Shown here in pieces: positions 1 to 14,400 of a stretch of 64,000 nucleotides of DNA. Under the pieces are notes generated by a model. That model was given only the letters and a program-made list of their open reading frames with translations. It was not told where the DNA came from and did not search any database. Every line of letters begins with the position of its first letter. Position 1 is the stretch's first letter. Location: contig NW_027096040.1 in assembly GCF_040115645.1 (NCBI RefSeq), positions 434,001-498,000 on the forward strand, read 5' to 3'. Source of the stretch: Euwallacea fornicatus. Taxonomy: Eukaryota > Arthropoda > Insecta > Coleoptera > Curculionidae. Position numbers and translations under genes: made by a program.

Positions 1-289
1 GATAATGAGTAATTAATGTGCTCAAACAAACAAATTTTGTGACTTTCCAAATTTTGAACCTTAATAACTGCGGCAAAGAATTTTCAAATTTCGTCAAAAA
101 TGACTCAAATGAATCAGATCGCTCTGCTCTTTAATTTGACTCATACGATTTGGTTGTATTTTTCTGAGTTTTCCAGATAATGAATAATTAATGTGCTCAA
201 ACAAACAAATTTTGTGACTTTCCAAACTTTGAACCTTAATAACTTCGGCACAGAATTTTCAAATTTCGTCAAAAATGACTCAAATGAAT

Positions 290-301
290 CAGATCGATCT
301 G
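290..301 (+). other. 12-bp perfect palindrome CAGATCGATCTG (variant class)
   Basis: Monomers with GATCGATCTGCTCCTTAA carry a perfect 12-bp palindrome at this position; the commoner GATCGACCTG breaks it and GATAGACC removes the GATC site entirely. The class recurs in the left half and in left-type islands of the right half (near 32.56, 34.85, 35.02, 39.42 and 39.60 kb), so it also marks monomer type. Confidence 0.5.
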
Positions 302-2337
302 CTCCTTAATTTGACTCATACGATTTGGTTGTATTTTTCTGAGTTTTCCAGATAATGAATAACTAATGTACTCGAACACACATATTTTGTGACTTTCCAA
401 ACTTTGAACCTTAATAACTTCGGCACAGAATTTTCAAATTTCGTCAACAATGACTAAAATGAATCAGATCGACCTGCTCCTTAATTTGACTCATACGGTT
501 TGGTTGTATTTTTCTGAGTTTTCCAGATCCTGACTGATTATGTGCTCAAACACTCAAATTTTGTACTTTTCCAAACTTTGAACCTTAATAACTTCGGCAC
601 AGAATATTCAAATTTCGTCAACAATGACTCAAATGAATCAGATCGACCTGCTCATTACTTTGTCTGATATAGGGTTTGGTTGCATTTTTCTGAGTTTTCC
701 AGATAATGAGTAATTAATGTGCTCAAACACACATATTTTGTGACTTTCCAAACTTTGAACCTTAATAACTTCGGCAAAGAATATTCAAATTTCGTCAACA
801 ATGACTCAAATGAATCAGATCGACCTGCTCATTAGTACGACTCATACGGTTTGGTTGCATTTTTCAGAGTTTTGCAGATAATGAGTAAATAATGTGCTCG
901 AACACACATATTTTGTGACTTTCCAAACTTTGAACCCTAATAATTTCGGCAAAGAATTTTCAAATTTCGTCAAAAATGACTCAAATGAATCAGATCGATC
1001 TGCTCCTTAATTTGACTCATATACGGTTTGGTTGTATTTTTCTGAGTTTTCCAGATCCTGACTGATTATGTGCTCAAACACACAAATTTTGTGACTTTCC
1101 AAACTTTGAACCTTAATAACTTCGGCACAGAATTTTCAAATTTCGTCAACAATGACTAAAATGAATCAGATCGACCTGCTCCTTAATTTGACTCATACGG
1201 TTTGGTTGTATTTTTCTGAGTTTTCCAGATCCTGACTGATTATGTGCTCAGACACACAAATTTTGTACTTTTCCAAACTTTGAACCTTAATAACTTCGGC
1301 ACAGAATATTCAAATTTCGTCAACAATGACTCAAATGAATCAGATCGACCTGCTCATTACTTTGTCTGATATAGGGTTTGGTTGCATTTTTCTGAGTTTT
1401 CCAGATAATGAGTAATTAATGTGCACAAACAAACAAATTTTGTGACTTTCCAAATTTTGAACCTTAATAACTGCGGCACAGAATATTCAAATTTCGTCAA
1501 CAATGACTCAAATGAATCAGATCGACCTGCTCCTTAATTTGACTCATACGATTTGGTTGTATTTTTCTGAGTTTTGCAGATAATGAGTAATTAATGTGCT
1601 CAAACACACATATTTTGTGACTTTCCAAACTTTGAAGCTTAATAACTGCGGCACGGAATATTCAAATTTCGTCAACAATGATTCAAATGAATCAGATCGA
1701 CCTGCTCATTACTTTGTCTGATATAGGGTTTGGTTGCATTTTTCTGAGTTTTCCAGATAATGAGTAATTAATGTGCTCAAACACACATATTTTGTGACTT
1801 TCCAAACTTTGAACCTTAATAACTGCGGCACGGAATATTCAAATTTCGTCAACAATGATTCAAATGAATCAGATCGACCTGCTCATTACTTTCTCTGATA
1901 TAGGGTTTGGTTGCATTTTTCTGAGTTTTCCAGATAATGAGTAATTAATGTGCTCAAACACACATATTTTGTGACTTTCCAAACTTTGAACCTTAATAAC
2001 TTCGGCACAGAATATTCAAATTTCGTCAACAATGACTCAAATGAATCAGATCGACCCGCTCATTACTTTGTCTGATATAGGGTTTGGTTGCATTTTTCTG
2101 AGTTTTCCAGATAATGAGTAATTAATGTGCTCAAACACACATATTTTGTGACTTTCCAAACTTTGAACCTTAATAACTTCGGCAAAGAATATTCAAATTT
2201 CGTCAACAATGACTCAAATGAATCAGATCGATCTGCTCCTTAATTTGACTCATACGTTTTGGTTGTATTTTTCTGAGTTTTCCAGATAATGAGTAATTAA
2301 TGTGCACAAACAAACAAATTTTGTGACTTTCCAAATT

Positions 2338-3035
2338 TTGAACCTTAATAACTTCGGCACAGAATATTCAAATTTCGTCAACAATGACTCAAATGAAGCA
2401 GATCGACCTGCTCATTACTTTGTCTGATATAGGGTTTGGTTGCATTTTTCTGAGTTTTCCAGATAATGAGTAATTAATGTGCTCAAACACACATATTTTG
2501 TGACTTTCCAAACTTTGAACCTTAATAACTGCGGCACAGATTATTCAAATTTCGTCAATAATGACTCAAATGAATCAGATCGACCTGCTCCTTAATTTGA
2601 CTCATACGTTTTGGTTGTATTTTTCTGAGTTTTCCAGATAATGAGTAATTAATGTGCTCAAACAAACAAATTTTGTGACTTTCCAAACTTTGAACCTTAA
2701 TAACTTCGGCACAGAATATTCAAATTTCGTCAACAATGACTCAAATGAAGCAGATCGACCTGCTCATTACTTTGTCTGATATAGGGTTTGGTTGCATTTT
2801 TCTGAGTTTTCCAGATAATGAGTAATTAATGTGCTCAAACACACATATTTTGTGACTTTCCAAACTTTGAACCTTAATAACTGCGGCACAGATTATTCAA
2901 ATTTCGTCAATAATGACTCAAATGAATCAGATCGACCTGCTCCTTAATTTGACTCATACGTTTTGGTTGTATTTTTCTGAGTTTTCCAGATAATGAGTAA
3001 TTAATGTGCTCAAACAAACAAATTTTGTGACTTTC
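2338..3035 (+). repeat. Two-monomer (352-bp) tandem duplication
   Basis: Rare variants recur exactly 352 bp apart: the GTCAATAATGAC box starts at 2554 and 2906, and the GAAGCAGATCGACC variant occurs in both copies of the preceding monomer. Agreement is lost on the left before about 2338, where CAAATTTTG faces CAAACTTTG, and on the right after about 3035. The copies are about 2338-2689 and 2690-3035. The GATTATTC plus GTCAATAATG monomer contained here is the source-like type for the ectopic monomer at 43.57-43.71 kb. Confidence 0.85.
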
Positions 3036-4777
3036 CAAATTTTGAACATTAATAACTGCGGCACAAAATATTCAAATTTCGTCAACAATGACTCAAATGA
3101 ATCAGATCGACCTGCTCATTAATTTGACTCAAATACGGTTTGGTTGTATTTTTCTGAGTTTTCCAGATAATGAGTAATTAATGTGCTCAAAGACACATAT
3201 TTTGTGACTTTCCAAATTTTGAACCTTAATAACTGCGGCACAGAATATTCAAATTTCGTCAACAAATGACTCAAATGAATCAGATCGACCTGCTCCTTAA
3301 TTTGACTCATACGATTTGTTTGTATTTTTCTGAGTTTTCCAGATAATGAATAACTAATGTACTCGAACACACATATTTTGTGACTTTCCAAACTTTGAAC
3401 CCTAATAACTTCGGCAAAGAATTTTCACATTTCGTCAAAAATGACTCAAATGAATCAGATCGCTCTGTTCTTTAATTTGACTCATACGATTTGGTTGTAT
3501 TTTTCTGAGTTTTCCAGATAATGAATAATTAATGTGCTCAAACAAACAAATTTTGTGACTTTCCAAACTTTGAACCTTAATAACTTCGGCACAGAATTTT
3601 CAAATTTCGTCAAAAATGACTCAAATGAATCAGATCGATCTGCTCTTTAATTTGACTCATATACGGTTTGGTTGTATTTTTCTGAGTTTTCCAGATAATG
3701 ACTAATTAATGTGCTCAAACACACATATTTTGTGACTTTCTAAATTTTGAACCTTAATAACTGCGGCACAGAATACTCAAATTTCGTCAACAAATGACTC
3801 AAATGAATCAGATCGACCTGCTCATTATTTTGTCTGATATAGGGTTTGGTTGCATTTTTCTGAGTTTTCCAGATAATGAGTAATTAATGTGCACAAACAA
3901 ACAAATTTTGTGACTTTCCAAATTTTGAACCTTAATAACTGCGGCACAGAATATTCAAATTTCGTCAACAATGACTCAAATGAATCAGATCGACCTGCTC
4001 CTTAATTTGACTCATACGATTTGGTTGTATTTTTCTGAGTTTTGCAGATAATGAGTAATTAATGTGCTCAAACACACATATTTTGTGACTTTCCAAACTT
4101 TGAAGCTTAATAACTGCGGCACGGAATATTCAAATTTCGTCAACAATGATTCAAATGAATCAGATCGACCTGCTCATTACTTTGTCTGATATAGGGTTTG
4201 GTTGCATTTTTCTGAGTTTTCCAGATAATGAGTAATTAATGTGCACAAACAAACAAATTTTGTGACTTTCCAAATTTTGAACCTTAATAACTGCGGCACA
4301 GAATATTCAAATTTCGTCAACAATGACTCAAATGAATCAGATCGATCTGCTCCTTAATTTGACTCATACGTTTTGGTTGTATTTTTCTGCGTTTTCCAGA
4401 TAATGAGTAATTAATGTGCACAAACAAACAAATTTTGTGACTTTCCAAATTTGGAACCTTAATAACTGCGGCACAGAATATTCAAATTTCGTCAACAATG
4501 ACTCAAATGAATCAGATCGACCTGCTCCTTACTTTGTCTGATATGGGGTTTGGTTGCATTTTTCTGAGTTTTCCAGATAATGAGTAATGAATGTGCTCAA
4601 ACATACATATTTTGTGACTTTCCAAATTTTGAACCTTAATAACTGCGGCACGGAATATTCAAATTTCGTCAACAATGACTCAAATGAATCAGATCGACCT
4701 GCTCATTACTTTGTCTGATATATGGTTTGGTTGTATTTTTATGAGTTTTCCAGATAATGAGTGATTGTGTGCTCAAA

Positions 4778-4792
4778 CACACAAATTGTGTG
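4778..4792 (+). other. Short perfect dyad CACACAA-A-TTGTGTG (variant class)
   Basis: This is an inverted repeat with 7-bp arms and a one-base centre. It is found in monomers with the AAATTGTGTG box, for example also at 5130-5144 and again near 6.89, 8.65, 9.0, 11.11, 12.36 and 12.71 kb. Commoner monomers have a weaker form, CACAAATTTTGTG. Such a tight loop is unlikely to form a stable hairpin; it may be a protein-binding dyad or nothing. Confidence 0.4.
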
Positions 4793-7700
4793 ATTTTCCA
4801 AAGTTTGAACCTTAATAACTTCGGCACAGAATATTCAAATTTCGTCAACAATGACTCAAATGAATCAGATCGACCTGCTCATTACTTTGTCTGATATAGG
4901 GTTTGGTTGCATTTTTCTGAGTTTTCCAGATAATGAGTGATTGTGTGCTCAAACACACAAATTTTGTGCTTTTCCAAACTTTGAACCTTAATAACTGTGG
5001 CACAGAATATTCAAATTTCCTCAACAATGACTCAAATGAATCAGATCGACCTGCTCATTAATTTGACTCATATACGGTTGGGTTGTTTTTTTCTGAGTTT
5101 TCCAGATAATGAGTGATCATGTGCTCAAACACACAAATTGTGTGAATTTCCAAAGTTTGAACCTTAATAACTTCGGCACAGAATATTCAAATTTCGTCAA
5201 CAATGACTAAAATGAATCAGATCGACCTGCTCATTACTTTGTCTGATATATGGTTTGGTTGTATTTTTCTGAGTTTTCCAGATAATGAGTGATTATGTGC
5301 TCAAACACACAAATTTTGTGACTTTCCAAAATTTTAACCTTAATAACTGAGGCACAGAATATTCAAATTTCGTCAAAAATGACACAAATGAATCAGATCG
5401 ATCTGCTCCTTAATTTGATTCATACGATTTGGTTGTATTTTTCTGAGTTTTCCAGATAATGAGTGATTATGTGCTCAAACACATAAATTTTGTGACTTTC
5501 CAAACTTTGAACCTTAATAACTGAGGCACAGAATATTCAAATTTCGTCAACAATGACTCAAATGAATCAGATCGACCTGCTCATTAATTTGACTCATATA
5601 CGGTTTGGTTGTATTGTTCTGAGTTTTCCAGATAATGAGTGATTAATGTGCTCAAACAAACAAATTTTGTGACTTTCCAAACTTTGAACACTAATAACTT
5701 CGGCAAAGAATTTTCAAATTTCGTCAACAATGACTCAAATGAATCAGATCGACCTGCTCATTAATTTCACTCATATACGGTTTGGTTGTATTTTTCTGAG
5801 TTTTCCAGATAATGAATGATTAATGTGCTCAAACAAACAAATTTTGTGACTTTCCAAACTTTGAGCCCTAATAACTTCGGCAAAGAATTTTCAAATTTCG
5901 TCAACAATGACTCAAATGAATCAGATCGACCTGCTCATTAATTTCACTCATATACGGTTTGGTTGTATTTATCTGAGTTTTCCAGATAATGAGTGATTAT
6001 GTGCTCAAACACATAAATTTTGTGACTTTCCAAACTTTGAACCTTAATAACTGAGGCACAGAATATTCAAATTTCGTCAACAATGACTCAAATGAATCAG
6101 ATCGACCTGCTCATTAATTTGACTCATATACGGTTTGGTTGTATTTTTCTGAGTTTTCCAGATAATGAGTGATTATGTGCTCAAACACACAAATTTTGTG
6201 CTTTTCCAAACGTTGAACCTTAATAACTGCGGCACAGAATATTCAAATTTCGTCAACAATGACTCAAATGAATCAGATAGACCTGCTCATTAATTTGACT
6301 CATATACGGTTTGGTTGTATTTTTCTGAGTTTTCCAGATAATGAGTAATTAATGTACTCAAACACACATATTTTGTGACTTTCGAAACTTTGAACCTTAA
6401 TAACTGCGGCACAGATTATTCAAATTTCGTCAACAATGACTCAAATGAATCAGATCGACCTGCTCATTACTTTGTCTGATATAGGGTTTGGTTGCATTTT
6501 TCTGAGTTTTCCAGATAATGAATAATTAATGTGCTCAAACAAACAAATTTTGTGACTTTCCAAATTTTGATCCCTAATAACTTCGGCAAAGAATTTTCAA
6601 ATTTCGTAAAAAATGACACAAATGAATCAGATCGATCTGCTCCTTAATTTGATTCATACGATTTGGTTGTATTTTTCTGAGTTTTCCAGATAATGAGTAA
6701 TTAATGTGCTCAAACAAACAAATTTTGTGACTTTCCAAACTTTGAGCCCTAATAACTTCGGCAAAGAATTTTCAAATTTCGTCAACAATGACTCAAATGA
6801 ATCAGATCGACCTGCTCCTTAATTTGACTCATATACGGTTGGGTTGTTTTTTTCTGAGTTTTCCAGATAATGAGTGATCATGTGCTCAAACACACAAATT
6901 GTGTGAATTTCCAAAGTTTGAACCTTAATAACTTCGGCACAGAATATTCAAATTTCGTCAACAATGTCTCAAATGAATCAGATCGAACTGCTCATTAGTA
7001 CGACTCATACGGTTTGTTTGCATTTTTCTGAGTTTTCCAGATAATGTGTGATTATGTGCTCAAACACACAAATTTTGTGACTTTCCAAACTTTTAACCTT
7101 AATAACTGAGGCACAGAATATTCAAATTTCGTCAACAATGTCTCAAATGAATCAGATCGAACTGCTCATTAGTACGACTCATACGGTTTGTTTGCATTTT
7201 TCTGAGTTTTCCAGATAATGAGTGATTATGTGCTCAAACACACAAATTTTGTGACTTTCCAAAATTTGAACCTTAATAACTGAGGCACAGAATATTCAAA
7301 TTTCGTCAACAATGACTCAAATGAATCAGATCGACCTGCTCATTACTTTGTCTGATATATGGTTTGGTTGTATTTTTATGAGTTTTCCAGATAATGAGTG
7401 ATCATGTGCTCAAACACACATATTTTGTGACTTTCCAAACTTTGAACCTTAATAACTTCGGCACAGAATATTCAAATTTCGTCAACAATGACTCAAATGA
7501 ATCAGATCGACCTGCTCATTACTTTGTCTGATATACGGTTTGGTTGTATTTTTCTGAGTTTTCCAGATAATGAGTAATTAATGTGCTCAAACAAACAAAT
7601 TTTGTGACTTTCCAAACTTTGAACACTAATAACTTCGGCAAAGATTTTTCAAATTTCGTCAACAATGACTAAAATTAATCAGATCGACCTGCTCATTACT

Positions 7701-8459
7701 TTGTCTGATACATGGTTTGGTTGTATTTTTCTGAGTTTTCCAGATAATGAGTGATTATGTGCTCAAACACATAAATTTTGTGACTTTCCAAACTTTGAAC
7801 CTTAATAACTGAGGCACAGAATATTCAAATTTCGTCAACAATGACTCAAATGAATCAGATCGACCTGCTCATTACTTTGTCTGATATAGAGTTTGGTTGC
7901 ATTTTTCTGAGTTTTCCAGATAATGAGTAATTAATGTGCTCAAACACACATATTTTGTGATTTTCCAAACTTTGAACCTTAATAACTTCGGCACAGAATA
8001 TTCAAATTTCGTCAACAATGACTCAAATGAATCAGATCGACCTGCTCATTACTTTGTCTGATATAGAGTTTGGTTGCATTTTTCTGAGTTTTCCAGATAA
8101 TGAGTAATTAATGTGCTCAAACACACATATTTTGTGATTTTCCAAACTTTGAACCTTAATAACTTCGGCACAGAATATTCAAATTTCGTCAACAATGACT
8201 CAAATGAATCAGATCGACCTGCTCATTACTTTGTCTGATATACGGTTTGGTTGTATTCTTCTGAGTTTTCCAGATAATGAGTAATTAATGTGCTCAAACA
8301 AACAAATTTTGTGACTTTCCAAACTTTGAACCCTAATAACTTCGGCAGAGAATTTTCAAATTTCGTCAAAAATGACTCAAATGAATCAGATCGATCTGCT
8401 CCTTAATTTGACTCATACGATTTGGTTGTATTTTTCTGAGTTTTCCAGATAGTGAGTAA

Positions 8460-11400
8460 TTAATGTGCTCAAACACGCAAATTTTGTGCTTTTCCAAACT
8501 TTGAACCTTAATAACTGCGGCACAGAATATTCAAATTTCCTCAACAATGACTCAAATGAATCAGATCGACCTGCTCATTAATTTGACTCATATACGGTTG
8601 GGTTGTTTTTTTCTGAGTTTTCCAGATAATGAGTGATCATGTGCTCAAACACACAAATTGTGTGAATTTCCAAAGTTTGAACCTTAATAACTTCGGCACA
8701 GAATATTCAAATTTCGTCAACAATGACTAAAATGAATCAGATCGACCTGCTCATTACTTTGTCTGATATATGGTTTGGTTGTATTTTTCTGAGTTTTCCA
8801 GATAATGAGTGATTATGTGCTCAAACACACAAATTTTGTGACTTTCCAAAATTTGAACCTTAATAACTGAGGCACAGAATATTCAAATTTCCTCAACAAT
8901 GACTCAAATGAATCAGATCGACCTGCTCATTAATTTGACACATATACGGTTGGGTTGTTTTTTTCTGAGTTTTCCAGATAATGAGTGATCCTGTGCTCAA
9001 ACACACAAATTGTGTGAATTTCCAAAGTTTGAACCTTAATAACTTCGGCACAGAATATTCAAATTTCGTCAACAATGACTAAAATGAATCAGATCGACCT
9101 GCTCATTACTTTGTCTGATATATGGTTTGGTTGTATTTTTCTGAGTTTTCCAGATAATGAGTGATTATGTGCTCAAACACACAAATTTTGTGACTTTCCA
9201 AAATTTGAACCTTAATAACTGAGGCACAGAATATTCAAATTTCGTCAACAATGACTCAAATGAATCAGATCGACCTGCTCATTACTTTGTCTGATATAGG
9301 GTTTGGTTGCATTTTTCTGAGTTTTCCAGATAATGAATAATTAATGTGCTCAAACAAACAAATTTTGTGACTTTCCAAATTTTGATCCCTAATAACTTCG
9401 GCAAAGAATTTTCAAATTTCGTCAAAAATGACACAAATGAATCAGATCGATCTGCTCCTTAATTTGATTCATACGATTTGGTTGCATTTTTCTGAGTTTT
9501 CCAGATAATGAGTAATTAATGTGCTCAAACAAACAAATTTTGTGACTTTCCAAACTTTGAACACTAATAACTTCGGCAAAGAATTTTCAAATTTCGTCAA
9601 CAATGACTAAAATGAATCAGATCGACCTGCTCATTACTTTGTCTGATATATGGTTTGGTTGTATTTTTCTGAGTTTTCCAGATAATGAGTGATTATGTGC
9701 TCAAACACATAAATTTTGTGACTTTCCAAACTTTGAACCTTAATAACTGAGGCACAGAATATTCAAATTTCGTCAACAATGACTCAAATGAATCAGATCG
9801 ACCTGCTCATTAATTTCACTCATATACGGTTTGGTTGTATTTTTCTGAGTTTTCCAGATAATGAGTGATTAATGTGCTCAAACACACATATTTTGTGACT
9901 TTCCAAACTTTGAACCTTAATAACTTCGGCACAGAATATTCAAATTTCGTCAACAATGACTCAAATGAATCAGATCGACCTGCTCATTACTTTGTCTGAT
10001 ATACGGTTTGGTTGTATTTTTCTGAGTTTTCCAGATAATGAGTAATTAATGTGCTCAAACAAACAAATTTTGTGACTTTCCAAACTTTGAACACTAATAA
10101 CTTCGGCAAAGAATTTTCAAATTTCGTCAACAATGACTAAAATGAATCAGATCGACCTGCTCATTACTTTGTCTGATACATGGTTTGGTTGTATTTTTCT
10201 GAGTTTTCCAGATAATGAGTGATTATGTGCTCAAACACATAAATTTTGTGACTTTCCAAACTTTGAACCTTAATAACTGAGGCACAGAATATTCAAATTT
10301 CGTCAACAATGACTCAAATGAATCAGATCGACCTGCTCATTAATTTCACTCATATACGGTTTGGTTGTATTTTTCTGAGTTTTCCAGATAATGAGTGATT
10401 AATGTGCTCAAACAAACAAATTTTGTGACTTTCCAAACTTTGAGCCCTAATAACTTCGGCAAAGAATTTTCAAATTTCGTCAACAATGACTCAAATGAAT
10501 CAGATCGACCTGCTCATTAATTTGACTCATATACGGTTTGGTTGTATTTTTCTGAGTTTTCCAGATAATGAGTGATTATGTGCTCAAACACACAAATTTT
10601 GTGCTTTTCCAAACTTTGAACCTTAATAACTGCGGCACAGAATATTCAAATTTCGTCAACAATGACTCAAATGAATCAGATCGACCTGCTCATTAATTTC
10701 ACTCATATACGGTTTGGTTGTATTTTTCTGAGTTTTCCAGATAATGAGTAATTAATGTGCTCAAACAAACATATTTTGTGACTTTCCAAACTTTGAACCC
10801 TAATAACTTCGGCAGAGAATTTTCAAATTTTGTCAAAAATGACTCAAATGAATCAGATCGATCTGCTCCTTAATTTGACTCATACGATTTGGTTGTATTT
10901 TTCTGAGTTTTCCAGATAGTGAGTAATTAATGTGCTCAAACACGCAAATTTTGTGCTTTTCCAAACTTTGAACCTTAATAACTGCGGCACAGAATATTCA
11001 AATTTCCTCAACAATGACTCAAATGAATCAGATCGACCTGCTCATTAATTTGACTCATATACGGTTGGGTTGTTTTTTTCTGAGTTTTCCAGATAATGAG
11101 TGATCATGTGCTCAAACACACAAATTGTGTGAATTTCCAAAGTTTGAACCTTAATAACTGCGGCACAGAATATTCAAATTTCGTCAACAATGACTCAAAT
11201 GAATCAGATCGACCTGCTCATTACTTTGTCTGATATAGAGTTTGGTTGCATTTTTCTGAGTTTTCCAGATAATGAGTAATTAATGTGCTCAAACAAACAA
11301 ATTTTGTGACTTTCCAAAATTTGAACCCTAATAACTTCGGCAAAGAATTTTCAAATTTCGTCAAAAATGACTCAAATGAATCAGATCGACCTACTCATTA

Positions 11401-14400
11401 CTTTGTCTGATATAGGGTTTGGTTGCATTTTTCTGAGTTTTCCAGATAATGAATAATTAATGTGCTCAAACAAACAAATTTTGTGACTTTCCAAACTTTG
11501 AACCTTAATAACTTCGGCACAGAATATTCAAATTTCGTCAACAATGACTCAAATGAATCAGATCGACCTGCTCCTTAATTTGACTCATATACGGTTTGGT
11601 TGTATTTTTCTGAGTTTTCCAGATAATGAGTGATTAATGTGCTCAAACAAACAAATTTTGTGACTTTCCAAATTTTGAACCTTAGTAACTGTGGCACAGA
11701 ATATTCAAATTTCGTCAACAATGACTCAAATGAATCAGATCGACCTGCTCATTAATTTGACTCATATACGGTTTGGTTGTATTGTTCTGAGTTTTCCAGA
11801 TAATGAATAATTAATGTGCTCAAACAAACAAATTTTGTGACTTTCCAAATTTTGATCCCTAATAACTTCGGCAAAGAATTTTCAAATTTCGTCAAAAATG
11901 ACACAAATGAATCAGATCGACCTACTCATTACTTTGTCTGATATAGGGTTTGGTTGCATTTTTCTGAGTTTTCCAGATAATGAGTAATTAATGTGCTCAA
12001 ACAAACAAATTTTGTGACTTTCCAAACTTTGAACCCTAATAACTTCGGCAGAGAATTTTCAAATTTCGTCAAAAATGACTCAAATGAATCAGATCGATCT
12101 GCTCCTTAATTTGACTCATACGATTTGGTTGTATTTTTCTGAGTTTTCCAGATAGTGAGTAATTAATGTGCTCAAACACGCAAATTTTGTGCTTTTCCAA
12201 ACTTTGAACCTTAATAACTGCGGCACAGAATATTCAAATTTCCTCAACAATGACTCAAATGAATCAGATCGACCTGCTCATTAATTTGACTCATATACGG
12301 TTGGGTTGTTTTTTTCTGAGTTTTCCAGATAATGAGTGATCATGTGCTCAAACACACAAATTGTGTGAATTTCCAAAGTTTGAACCTTAATAACTTCGGC
12401 ACAGAATATTCAAATTTCGTCAACAATGACTAAAATGAATCAGATCGACCTGCTCATTACTTTGTCTGATATATGGTTTGGTTGTATTTTTCTGAGTTTT
12501 CCAGATAATGAGTGATTATGTGCTCAAACACACAAATTTTGTGACTTTCCAAAATTTGAACCTTAATAACTGAGGCACAGAATATTCAAATTTCCTCAAC
12601 AATGACTCAAATGAATCAGATCGACCTGCTCATTAATTTGACACATATACGGTTGGGTTGTTTTTTTCTGAGTTTTCCAGATAATGAGTGATCATGTGCT
12701 CAAACACACAAATTGTGTGAATTTCCAAAGTTTGAACCTTAATAACTTCGGCACAGAATATTCAAATTTCGTCAACAATGACTAAAATGAATCAGATCGA
12801 CCTGCTCATTACTTTGTCTGATATATGGTTTGGTTGTATTTTTCTGAGTTTTCCAGATAATGAGTGATTATGTGCTCAAACACACAAATTTTGTGACTTT
12901 CCAAAATTTGAACCTTAATAACTGAGGCACAGAATATTCAAATTTCGTCAACAATGACTCAAATGAATCAGATCGACCTGCTCATTACTTTGTCTGATAT
13001 AGGGTTTGGTTGCATTTTTCTGAGTTTTCCAGATAATGAATAATTAATGTGCTCAAACAAACAAATTTTGTGACTTTCCAAATTTTGATCCCTAATAACT
13101 TCGGCAAAGAATTTTCAAATTTCGTCAAAAATGACACAAATGAATCAGATCGACCTACTCATTACTTTGTCTGATATAGGGTTTGGTTGCATTTTTCTGA
13201 GTTTTCCAGATAATGAATAATTAATGTGCTCAAACAAACAAATTTTGTGACTTTCCAAACTTTGAGCCCTAATAACTTCGGCAAAGAATTTTCAAATTTC
13301 GTCAACAATGACTCAATTGAATCAGATCGATCTGCTCCTTAATTTGACTCATACGATTTGGTTGTGTTTTTCTGAGTTTTCCAGATAGTGAGTAATTAAT
13401 GTGCTCAAACACACAAATTTTGTACTTTTCCAAACTTTGAACCATAATAAATTCGGCACAGAATATTCAAATTTCGTCAACAATGACTCAAATGAATCAG
13501 ATCGACCTGCTCATTACTTTGTCTGATATAGAGTTTGGTTGCATTTTTCTGAGTTTTCCAGATAATGAGTAATTAATGTGCTCAAACAAACAAATTTTGT
13601 GACTTTCCAAAATTTGAACCCTAATAACTTCGGCAAAGAATTTTCAAATTTCGTCAAAAATGACTCAAATGAATCAGATCGACCTACTCATTACTTTGTC
13701 TGATATACGGTTTGGTTGTATTTTTCTGAGTTTTCCAGATAATGAGTGATTATGTGCTCAAACACACAAATTGTGTGATTTTCCAAAGTTTGAACCTTAA
13801 TAACTTCGGCACAGAATATTCAAATTTCGTCAACATTGACTCCAATGAATCAGATCGACCTGCTCATTAATTTGACTCATATACGGTTTGGTTGTATTTT
13901 TCTGAGTTTTCCAGATAATGAGTGATTATGTGCTCAAACACACAAATTTTGTGCTTTTCCAAACTTTGAACCTTAATAACTGCGGCACAGAATATTCAAA
14001 TTTCGTCAACAATGACTCAAATGAATCAGATCGACCTGCTCATTAATTTGACTCATATACGGTTTGGTTGTATTGTTCTGAGTTTTCCAGATAATGAATA
14101 ATTAATGTGCTCAAACAAACAAATTTTGTGACTTTCCAAATTTTGATCCCTAATAACTTCGGCAAAGAATTTTCAAATTTCGTCAAAAATGACACAAATG
14201 AATCAGATCGACCTACTCATTACTTTGTCTGATATAGGGTTTGGTTGCATTTTTCTGAGTTTTCCAGATAATGAGTAATTAATGTGCTCAAACAAACAAA
14301 TTTTGTGACTTTCCAAACTTTGAACCCTAATAACTTCGGCAGAGAATTTTCAAATTTCGTCAAAAATGACTCAAATGAATCAGATCGATCTGCTCCTTAA

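Larger units (their letters stand above)
1..8460 (+). repeat. Left zone: mixed monomers, only short-range higher-order repetition
   Basis: Monomers here combine many variant boxes: CAAACAAAC or CACACATAT, TGCGGCAC, TTCGGCAC or TGAGGCAC, and TTTGTCTGATATAGGG or TTTGACTCATACG. Neighbours often differ at several sites. Repetition is local: GATCCTGACTGATTATG starts at 526, 1054 and 1228; a two-monomer unit is duplicated near 2.34-3.04 kb; a monomer with GATCGAACTGCTC and GTTTGTTTGC occurs twice in a row near 6.97 and 7.14 kb; one with TATAGAGTTTGG occurs in adjacent identical copies near 7.88 and 8.05 kb. No gene or non-satellite sequence is visible. Mixed, less homogenised monomers would fit an older or more peripheral part of an array, but the array edge is not in the window. 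The right limit of this zone is approximate. Confidence 0.75.

Noticed and set aside
3119..3391. A 90-codon minus-strand open frame, with similar 60-86-codon frames near 4.7-5.0, 8.9, 32.6-33.2, 36.5-37.1 and 40.7 kb
   Set aside because: These are translations of the satellite itself. The same peptide segments recur in every one, they span barely more than one monomer, start and stop inside the repeat unit, and have no codon bias, domain or upstream signal. They arise where small indels happen to remove a stop.
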